Below are positions 57,780 through 64,000 of a DNA stretch of 64,000 nucleotides, in pieces. Each line of letters starts with the position of its first letter. Within the stretch, counting starts at the first letter, position 1. The notes under the pieces were generated by a model that saw only the letters and a list, made by a program, of their open reading frames with translations, was not told where the DNA came from and made no database searches. Source of the stretch: Siphonodentalium dalli (Eukaryota > Mollusca > Scaphopoda > Gadilida > Siphonodentaliidae); the NCBI GenBank assembly GCA_032622095.1, contig CP136069.1:82918958-82982957 (forward strand). The letters run 5' to 3'. The position numbers were made by a program, and so were the translations under genes.

Positions 57780-57804
57780 GGATAGGATAGGATAGGATAG
57801 GATA
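57780..57804 (-). repeat. (TATCC)5 tail of LINE 2
   Basis: Five tandem GGATA pentamers on the plus strand (TATCC on the LINE strand) join the satellite sequence GTGGG to the element's AATAAA region (TTTATT at 57806-57811). The first pentamer can be read as satellite or tail, so the exact junction is ambiguous. Confidence 0.9.
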
Positions 57805-57873
57805 GTTTATTTACAGTACACACGAATGACACAGTGGCAGTAATACATAATAAATTATAACAGTGTATTGTCG

Positions 57874-57913
57874 GGGGTAGCTTAGCCCTACCGGGCTGTC
57901 TTCCTGCTACCCC
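57874..57913 (-). other. Predicted two-part RNA hairpin in LINE 2 3' UTR
   Basis: On the minus strand GGGGTAGC pairs with GCTACCCC, AGGAAGAC forms the bulge, and AGCCC pairs with GGGCT around a GGTA tetraloop (plus-strand inner stem 57884-57888 with 57893-57897). It is the counterpart of the LINE 1 hairpin at 29292-29333. Sequence differs in both stems, but pairing is kept. Confidence 0.85.
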
Positions 57914-58541
57914 GTAAAACAAGTATAACTATACGTAATAGCATAGATGCTTGTATTTCAGATCCACGCACTTGTACAGACTATAGTCATATATAAAACT
58001 TTTTAGAATCTAGTATTTAGGGCATATCACAAATGAGTATTGTCGTGGTTGTGAGCCAATCCAGACGATTTATCAGATCGAAGATGTACTATCTTTCCAT
58101 AGGAATTTTTTGAACTGTTCAAATTATCTAAAACATATTAACAGTTCCAGTTCCAGTTCCATGAGTATATATTAGGAACAAAATATTTTGTTTTCTGTTG
58201 CTACAACGGTTTCAGGCGAGAGATACCGCCATCTTTATATAGGTAAACAGAATGAGAATCTATATAGATCGTCGGAAAGTCTCTTTATTGAGTGAGGTTT
58301 TGGGATAATTCAAATTATCAATATTACATATATATCTGTATATCTGGTGGTGTATGGTAATAATAGTCCCGTTAGATAAATCATGATAATGTACGGTAAC
58401 ATTTATGATGTGTGGCAGTATATATGGGCATGTTAGGAACGAGAATGCGACGTGTGTCCACATGCAGCTGAGAAGAAACTTATTTGAATAGTATTAGGAT
58501 TATACAACTACAACGAGTATGACTATGATTATCCGTGTTGT

Positions 58542-58679
58542 TTATTGAGCACAATCGGGACATCCTTTGTTTTTACAGCGTACATTTTCGGAGTAATTTT
58601 TCACCATGGCTATCTGTAAGCGCTTCTTCAATGTGTGCCTGCTTTGGCAAGCAGTATGGTCTTTTTCCATATTGTTCCA
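58542..58679 (-). pseudogene. C-terminal 46 codons of the LINE 2 reverse-transcriptase ORF
   Basis: The frame begins with WNNMEKDHTACQSRH and ends VRCKNKGCPDCAQ with a TAA at 58542-58544. LINE 1 has WNNLDNTMTKTQSRH and IKCKNRGCPDC at the same positions, with equal spacing. It is a remnant with no catalytic motifs, cut at the retrotransposition 5' junction. The three Cys codons are TGT here and TGC in LINE 1. A long plus-strand frame starting at 58606 runs antisense through this region into satellite and is not a gene. Confidence 0.9.
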
Positions 58680-58683
58680 TGTT

Positions 58684-59874
58684 GTGGGGATACTATATAT
58701 GTGTGTGGTGGTGATACCTATAGATGTATGTGGTGGTGATACCTATATATGTATGTGGTGGGGATACATATATATGTATGTGGTGGGCATACCTATAGAT
58801 GTATGTGGCAAGTTTACCTATATATGCGTGTGGTGGGGATACCTATATAGGTGTGTGGCGGGTATACATATATATGTGTGTTGTGGGGAGACCTATATAT
58901 GTGTGTGGCGGGGATACCTATATATGTATGTGGCGGGGATACCTATATATGTATGTGGCGGGGATACCTATATATGTGTGTGGTGGGGATACCTATATAT
59001 GTATGTGGTGGTGATATCTATATATGTGTGTTGTGGGGATACCTATATATGTGTGTGGTGGGGATATCTATATATGTATGTGGTGGGGAGACATATATAT
59101 GTATGTGGTGGGGATACCTATATATGCGTGTGGTGGGGATACCTATATATATGTTTGTGGTGGGGATACCTATATATGTATGGGGTGGTGATACCTATAT
59201 ATGTATGTGGTGGGAATCCCTATAGATGTGTGTGGTGGGGATACCTATATATGTGTGTGGTGGGGATACTATATATGTGTGTGGTGGTGATACCTATAGA
59301 TGTATGTGGTGGTGATACCTATATATGTATGTGGTGGGGATACCTATATATGTATGTGGCGGGTTTACCTATATATGTGTGTGGTGAGGATACCTATATA
59401 GGGGTGTGGTGGGGATACCTATATATGTATGTGGTGGTGATATCTATATATGTGTGTTGTGGGGATACCTATATATGTGTGTGGTGGGGAGACCTATATG
59501 TGTGTGTGGTGAGGATACCTTTATATGTGCGTGGCGGGGATACCTATATATGTGTGTGGCGGGATACCTATATATGTGTGTGGTGAGGATACCTATATAT
59601 GTGTGTGGTGAGGATACCTATAGATGTATGTGGTGGGGATACCTGTAGATGTATGTGGTGGGGATACCTATATATGTGTGTGGTGAGGATACCTATAGAT
59701 GTATGTGGTGGGGATACCTGTAGATGTATGTGGTGGGGATACCTATATATGTGTGTGGTGGGGATACATATAGATGTGTGTGGTGGGGATACCTATATAT
59801 GTGTGTGGTGAGGATACCTATAGATGTATGTGGTGGGGATACCTATAGATTTATGTGGCGGGGATACCTATATA
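58684..59874 (+). repeat. 25-bp satellite array, block III
   Basis: Satellite in the same orientation as before. 58684-59259 and the sequence from 59260 are related copies about 576 bp apart, with one or more unit deletions. The stretch at 59000-59268 also resembles 57541-57784, left of LINE 2, and so provides the empty site. The block stops at CCTATATA, where the 1.64-kb module begins. Confidence 0.94.
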
Positions 59875-59989
59875 CCCTTGCAAAAAGAAATCCGAGCTTT
59901 TTTAAAGAAGTTTGGGAATCCTAGGAATTCATAGGATTTCCAAGGTTTGAACCAAGCTTTTTGAATGAAAACATTTACTCTTCAACAAA

Positions 59990-60270
59990 GTTTGGAAATC
60001 CTTGGTTGGAACCTTGGTAAAGCTTAGTAAAGCTTGGATCTAAGTTTTACCAAGCTTTACCAAGATTGTCACATAAAGTGAAACCTTGGAAAAGCTTGGA
60101 AAAGCTTGGAAATCCTTGGAAATCCTTGACTCAGTGTTGACCAACCTTGGTAAAGCTAAGTAAAGCTTCTGCTTGGATCTAATATTTACTAAGCTTTTCC
60201 AAGCTTTACCAAGGTTCTTACATAAAGTTTGAAAAGCTTGGAAATCCTTGGAAAAGCTTGGTAAAGCTTA
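59990..60270. repeat. CTTGGTAAAG-type short repeats in both orientations
   Basis: Clusters of CTTGGTAAAG, CTTGGAAAAG and CTTGGAAATC decamers alternate with their inverse (CTTTACCAAG). A clean hairpin forms from GTAAAGCTTGG (60027-60037) and CCAAGCTTTAC (60050-60060), an 11-bp stem with a 12-nt loop. Copy 2 lacks one decamer (GGAAATCCTT) near 60110-60130, which fits slippage in 10-bp steps. Confidence 0.8.
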
Positions 60271-60277
60271 GTTGTAG

Positions 60278-60313
60278 GTCACATGACTGGGTCACATGAC
60301 TATGCAAACGTCA
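60278..60313 (+). promoter_or_regulatory. Two M-box E-boxes with octamer-like and half-CRE motifs
   Basis: GTCACATGAC occurs twice, at 60278-60287 and 60291-60300, starts 13 bp apart. It is followed by ATGCAAA (60302-60308) and ACGTCA (60308-60313). CACATG within GTCACATGAC is the E-box type bound by MITF/TFE/USF-class bHLH-zip proteins in animals. The cluster sits about 65-110 bp upstream of the candidate exon at 60365. Function is inference; short motifs can occur by chance, though the exact duplication is notable. Confidence 0.35.
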
Positions 60314-60364
60314 CTGTTGTCTGTGGCAGCATTTTGAATTAACTGTTGCACTGAGTTTAAATCC

Positions 60365-60394
60365 ATGTTTTATCACAACAATCTTCAGGTAAGT
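60365..60394 (+). other. Candidate first coding exon end and 5' splice donor
   Basis: ATG at 60365-60367 opens eight codons (MFYHNNLQ) that run to CAG at 60386-60388, followed at once by GTAAGT, a perfect metazoan donor match. The ATG context is weak (TCC before it). With the upstream motif cluster this looks like the promoter, first exon and start of intron 1 of an unidentified gene, or of a transcribed repeat. No second exon can be identified in the window. The donor is unchanged in copy 2. Confidence 0.25.
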
Positions 60395-60870
60395 TATTGC
60401 TTGTGTGGCCCTAATGTTTTCCATTTGACTCATAGAATATGGTTGTAGTGATATTTTTATTTATGATATTATGTTAACAATTATTTTACCATTTCCAAGA
60501 ATAACCTTCAGGACCACTATCTACCTTTTCATTCCAAAGGCTTGTCTCTATCATTATATATTCTCTGCTAATTTATCTAATTTAACTGTTTTATCACACT
60601 CCAAATACCTCAGATCCATAAACATATACCTGTGAATATTATTCTATACATTTTACCGGGTATAAGGTACCATTTATCTCAATCTAAATAGAATAACAAA
60701 ATTCTGACTGAAAAGTGAACTTTGAATGAATAATATCATGAATGATTATATGGCATGGTTCATGACTGTTGTAAATTTCAAGAGATTGTATCATTAATGA
60801 TGATAATATTGTCAAAGTTGAAGCCTTTGCAGTGTCATTAGAGATTTTCACCTTTTAAATACAAAACAAT
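60395..60870. other. AT-rich unique core of the module
   Basis: No significant open frame, RNA gene or repeat is visible. The sequence is AT-rich and carries scattered ATGAT-type motifs. If the donor at 60388 is used, this would be intronic. Its near-perfect conservation in copy 2 is explained by recent duplication and does not by itself imply function. Confidence 0.6.
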
Positions 60871-61271
60871 TGCAACCTTGGTAAAGCTTGGTAAAGCTGG
60901 GTTGCAACCTTGGCCAAGGTCATTTACAACCTTGGTAAAGCTTGGTAAAGTTAGGTTGGAAAGCTTGGTAAAGCTTGGAAAAGCTAGGCTGGAACCTTGG
61001 TAAACTTGGAAAAGCTGAGCTGGAACCTTGGTAAAGTTTGGAAAAGCTAGGCTGGAACCTTGGTAAAGCTTGGTAAAGCTAGGCTGGAACCTTGGAACAG
61101 CTTGGTAAAGCTAGGTAAAGCTATGCTGGAACCTTGGTAAAGCTTGGTAAAGCTAGGTAAAGCTAGGCTGGAACCTTGGTAAAGCTTGGTAAAGCTAGGC
61201 TGGAACCTTGGTAAAGCTTGGTAAAGCTAGGTAAAGCTAGATTGGAAACCTTGGTAAAGCTTGGTAAAGTT
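60871..61271 (+). repeat. Minisatellite of about 32 bp built on the CTTGGTAAAG decamer
   Basis: Roughly a dozen copies of a unit combining ACCTTGGTAAAG, CTTGGTAAAG and CTAGGCTGGA. Some units carry an extra CTAGGTAAAG decamer, so lengths step by about 10 bp. All are in one orientation, unlike the left-side decamers, which occur in both. Short minus-strand frames here are by-products of the repeat. Confidence 0.85.
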
Positions 61272-61405
61272 ATGATTAAGATTTTGTAAAGCTTGGAAAT
61301 CCTTGGATAAGCTCGGTTTAATTTGCTGAGGTATTCCAAGGTTTTCCGAACTTGAAACGGGCCAATACCGCCCCAAGGATTTCCCAGCTTTTCCAAGGTC
61401 TCTAA

Positions 61406-61481
61406 TCCTAGGATATCCTAGGAATTCCAAGGAATTTTCCTAACTTTTCCAAGCTTTAATTCCTAGGATATCCTAGGAATT
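61406..61481. repeat. Paired perfect palindromes containing CCTAGGATATCCTAGG
   Basis: An 18-bp perfect palindrome (TCCTAGGATATCCTAGGA) lies at 61406-61423. It recurs at 61461-61478, where the symmetry extends to 24 bp (61458-61481). A degenerate third half-copy follows at 61482-61499, immediately before the module's right end. Confidence 0.9.
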
Positions 61482-61512
61482 CCTTGGATATCCTAGGACA
61501 TTTTGGTAAGGG

Positions 61513-62858
61513 CATGTGTGTGGTGGGGATACCTATATATGTGTGTGGCGGGGATACCTATATATGTATGTGATGGGGATACCTATATATGAGTGTTGGG
61601 GATACCAATATATGTGTGTGGCGGGGATACCTATATATGTGTGTGGTGGGGATACCTATATATATGTGTGTGGTGGGGATACATATAGATGTATGTGGTG
61701 GGAATACCTATATATGTATGTGGTGGGGATACCTATATATGTGTGTGGTGGGGATACCTATATATATGTGTGTGGTGGGGATACCTATATATGTATGTGG
61801 TGGTGATACCTATATATGTATGTGGTGGGAATCCCTATAGATGTGTGTGGTGGGATACCTATATATGTGTGAGGTGGGGAAACTATATATGTGTGTGGTG
61901 GTGATACCTATAGATGTATGTGGTGGTGATACCTATATATGTATGTGGTGGGGATACTATATATGTATGTGGTGGGGAGACCTATATATGTGTGTGGCGG
62001 GGAGACCTATATATGTATGTGGCGGGGAGACCTATATATGTGTGTGGCGGGGATACCTATATATGTATGTGGCGGGGATACCTATATATGTATGTGGGGG
62101 GGATACCTATAATGTGTGTGGCGGGGAGACCTATATATGTGTGTGGTGGGGATACCTATATATGTGATGGTGGGGATACCTATATATGTATGTGGTGGGG
62201 ATACCTATATATGTATGTGGTGATGATACCAATATATGTATGTGGTGGGGATACCTATATATGTATGTGGTGGGGACATATATATATGTGTGTGCTGGGG
62301 ATACCTATATATGTATGTGGTGGGGATACCTATATATGTATGTGGTGGGGTATCTATATATGTGTGTGGTGGGGATACCTATATATGTATGTGGTGGTGA
62401 TACCTATATATGTGTGTGGAGGGGAGACCTATATATGTGTGTGGCGGGGATACCTATATATGTATGTGGTGAGGATACATATATGTGTGTGGCGGGGATA
62501 CCTATATATGTGTGTGGTGGGGAGACCTATATGTGTGTGTGGTGAGGATACCTATATATGTGCGTGGCTGGGATACCTATATATGTGTGTGGCGGGGATA
62601 CCTATATATGTGTGTGGTGAGGATACCTATATATGTGTGTGGCGGGGATACCTATATATGTGTGTGGTGAGGATACCTATAGATGTATGTGGTGGGGATA
62701 CCTGTAGATGTATGTGGTGGGGATACCTATGTATGTGTGTGGTGGGGATACATATAGATGTGTGTGGTGGGGATACCTATATATGTGTGTGGTGAGGATA
62801 CCTATAGATGTATGTGGTGGGGATACCTATAGATGTATGTGGCGGGGATACCTATATA
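61513..62858 (+). repeat. 25-bp satellite array, block IV
   Basis: Satellite in the same orientation, linking the two module copies. The 61820-61960 stretch matches the LINE 2 target region, without insertion but with small private indels (GTGGGATACC, GTGAGGTGGGGAAACT). The last 350 bp or so matches 59500-59874, showing that satellite was duplicated together with the module. Confidence 0.94.
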
Positions 62859-63251
62859 CCCTTGCAAAAAGAAATCCGAGCTTTTTTAAAGATGTTTGGG
62901 AATCCTAGGAATTCATAGGATTTCCAAGGTTTGAACCAAGTTTTTTGAATGAAAAAATTTACTCTTCAACAAAGTTTGGAAATCCTTGGTTGGAACCTTG
63001 GTAAAGCTTAGTAAAGCTTGGATCTAAGTTTTACCAAGCTTTACCAAGATTGTCGCATAAAGTGAAACCTTGGAAAAGCTTGGAAAAGCTTGGAAATCCT
63101 TGACTCAGTGTTGACCAACCTTGGTAAAGCTAAGTAAAGCTTCTGCTTGGATCTAATATTTACTAAGCTTTTCCAAGCTTTACCAAGGTTCTTACATGAA
63201 GTTTGAAAAGCTTGGAAATCCTTGGAAAAGCTTGGTAAAGCTTAGTTGTAG

Positions 63252-63274
63252 GTCACATGACTGGGTCACATGAC
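63252..63274 (+). promoter_or_regulatory. M-box pair, module copy 2
   Basis: GTCACATGAC at 63252-63261 and 63265-63274, identical in sequence and spacing to copy 1, again followed by ATGCAAACGTCA. Confidence 0.35.
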
Positions 63275-63338
63275 TATGCAAACGTCACTGTTGTCTGTGG
63301 CAGCATTTTGAATTAACTGTTGCACTGAGTTTAAATCC

Positions 63339-63368
63339 ATGTTTTATCACAACAATCTTCAGGTAAGT
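63339..63368 (+). other. Candidate exon end and splice donor, module copy 2
   Basis: ATG at 63339 with the same eight codons, ending CAG at 63360-63362, followed by GTAAGT. Unchanged from copy 1 at 60365-60394. Confidence 0.25.
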
Positions 63369-63844
63369 TATTGCTTGTGTGGCCCTAATGTTTTCCATTT
63401 GACTCATAGAATATGGTTGTAGTGATATTTTTATTTATGATATTATGTTAACAATTATTTTACCATTTCCAAGAATAACCTTCAGGACCACTATCTACCT
63501 TTTCATTCCAAAGGCTTGTCTCTATCATTATATATTCTCTGCTAATTTATCTAATTTAACTGTTTTATCACACTCCAAATACCTCAGATCCATAAACATA
63601 TACCTGTGAATATTATTCTATACATTTTACCCGGTATAAGGTACCATTTATCTCAATCTAAATAGAATAACAAAATTCTGACTGAAAAGTGAACTTTGAA
63701 TGAATAATATCATGAATGATTATATGGCATGGTTCATGACTGTTGTAAATTTCAAGAGATTGTATCATTAATGATGATAATATTGTCAAAGTTGAAGCCT
63801 TTGCAGTGTCATTAGAGATTTTCACCTTTTAAATACAAAACAAT

Positions 63845-64000
63845 TGCAACCTTGGTAAAGCTTGGTAAAGCTGGGTTGCAACCTTGGCCAAGGTCATTTA
63901 CAACCTTGGTAAAGCTTGGTAAAGTTAGGTTGGAAAGCTTGGTAAAGCTTGGAAAAGCTAGGCTGGAACCTTGGTAAACTTGGAAAAGCTGAGCTGGAAC
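63845..64000 (+). repeat. Start of the decamer-based minisatellite, module copy 2
   Basis: The same order of ACCTTGGTAAAG and CTTGGTAAAG units as at 60871-61026, truncated by the window end. Confidence 0.85.

Larger units (their letters stand above)
29418..57784 (+). repeat. 25-bp satellite array, block II
   Basis: Same unit and orientation as block I, with no non-satellite insertion of any length. Two sub-domains can be told apart. Up to about 45.8 kb the variant order follows the 4-5-kb blocks of the left side. From about 46 kb a different vocabulary dominates (GTGGCGGGGATACC units alternating with GTGGTGAGG, TTTGTGGTGGGG runs, shorter units such as GTGGTGGTGATACC lacking part of the TATATATG half), with a period of about 3.8 kb. 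No gene is supported. Confidence 0.96.
57785..58683 (-). mobile_element. LINE 2: 5'-truncated fragment of a related non-LTR retrotransposon
   Basis: Read on the minus strand, this 0.9-kb island starts inside the last 46 codons of an RT ORF, continues through a 3' UTR of about 740 nt and ends with the same hairpin, AATAAA and (TATCC)n arrangement as LINE 1. It is flanked by GTGGGGATA on both sides (57776-57784 and 58684-58692), a plausible 9-bp target duplication. An uninterrupted version of the site, with the same neighbouring units, lies at 59260-59268. The protein end is clearly homologous to LINE 1 but the UTR is not, so it belongs to a different subfamily. The UTR holds three GTTCCA hexamers near 58142 and nothing else recognisable. 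Confidence 0.92.
59875..61512. mobile_element. 1.64-kb module with terminal inverted repeats (DNA-transposon-like, non-autonomous), copy 1
   Basis: Non-satellite island bounded by imperfect inverted ends: CCCTTGCAAAAA (59875-59886) and, reverse-complemented, CCCTTACCAAAA (61501-61512), 10 of 12 matching. Subterminal CCTAGGAATTC motifs occur near both ends. Flanks read CCTATATA on the left and CATGTGTGTGG on the right; the uninterrupted unit is CCTATATATGTGTGTGG, so the data fit insertion at TA with a TA duplication, one copy now CA. No transposase frame is present. The interior holds 10-bp-based minisatellites at both sides and an AT-rich unique core (60300-60870). Alternative: unrelated duplicated spacer DNA whose inverted ends are chance. 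The CCCTT start resembles piggyBac-like ends, but TTAA is missing. Confidence 0.55.
62859..64000. mobile_element. 1.64-kb module, copy 2 (cut by window end)
   Basis: Repeats 59875-61026 at an offset of 2984 bp, changing to 2974 bp after loss of one decamer. I noticed only a handful of single-base differences over about 1.14 kb, such as AAGAAGTTT to AAGATGTTT, TCACATAAAG to TCGCATAAAG and TACCGGGTA to TACCCGGTA. Left flank CCTATATA is shared, so this is a segmental duplicate and not a second insertion. The right end lies outside the window. Confidence 0.9.

Noticed and set aside
1-57784. Telomeric repeat or strong G-quadruplex array
   Set aside because: The unit is not a known telomere motif. 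G-runs of three or more occur once per 25 bp, too sparse for canonical quadruplexes.
181-57790. Hundreds of plus-strand open frames of 60-280 codons with a Cys/Tyr/Trp/Gly-rich 25-residue repeat (VCGGDTYICMWWGYLY-like)
   Set aside because: They follow from a 25-bp unit without stops being read successively in three frames. They overlap in two or three frames at once, stop wherever a GGTGAT, GTGAGG or TATAGATG unit falls in frame, and show no codon bias, shared start or synonymous-only variation. No coding gene is supported.
58260-58463. 67-codon minus-strand frame
   Set aside because: Lies in the LINE 2 3' UTR, has no similarity to LINE 1, and its length is within chance expectation.
57785-58683. 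Possible independent gene in the island between satellites
   Set aside because: The frame at 58542-58679, the hairpin, AATAAA and pentamer tail all match LINE 1, so the island is a retrotransposon fragment.
58606-59586. 326-codon plus-strand frame starting with a non-repeat N-terminus (MAICKRFFNVCLLW)
   Set aside because: Its first 25 codons are antisense to the C-terminal codons of LINE 2 and the rest is satellite. A signal-peptide-like look is coincidental.
61163-61430. Two minus-strand frames rich in LPSFTK repeats
   Set aside because: They are translations of the decamer minisatellite, with no sign of selection.
62859-64000. Second independent insertion of the module
   Set aside because: The left satellite junction and several hundred bases of flank are shared with copy 1, so segmental duplication explains it.

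Overview
This window is eukaryotic, most likely from an invertebrate animal genome (inference: large satellite array, an APE-class non-LTR retrotransposon with short tandem-repeat tails, AT-rich spacer DNA; the species cannot be named). About 57.9 of 64 kb (roughly 2,300 units) is one 25-bp tandem repeat, all in one orientation. Each unit has a G-rich half (GGTGGGGATACC) and an alternating pyrimidine-purine half (TATATATGTATGT). Because 25 is not a multiple of 3, the array generates hundreds of open frames with a 25-residue repeat. I treat none of them as genes.

Layout: 1-26950 satellite; 26951-29417 a 5'-truncated LINE, plus strand, with an open 699-codon reverse-transcriptase frame; 29418-57784 satellite; 57785-58683 a second, shorter LINE fragment of a related family, minus strand; 58684-59874 satellite; 59875-61512 a 1.64-kb non-satellite module with terminal inverted repeats, 10-bp-based minisatellites, palindromes, a pair of M-box E-boxes and a consensus splice donor; 61513-62858 satellite; 62859-64000 a second, incomplete copy of that module.

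The satellite has evolved by repeated segmental duplication. I can trace tandem blocks of about 4.73, 5.0-5.1, 4.35, 3.8 and 2.98 kb, and smaller ones of 300, 523, 576, 1025 and 1652 bp. Interrupted and uninterrupted copies of the same block are both present, so the window contains its own empty-site controls for both LINE insertions.

The most interesting result concerns the LINE 3' ends. Both copies carry an AATAAA motif, a pentamer tail (TATCC)n and a two-part RNA hairpin that covaries between copies. Both were joined to the satellite at a pentamer matching the tail. The unit contains GGATACCTAT, so it offers a match to the tail on either strand, and the two LINEs are indeed inserted in opposite orientations. 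The last 46 codons of the second copy also preserve a C-X4-C-X2-C motif whose three Cys codons all differ synonymously from the first copy.
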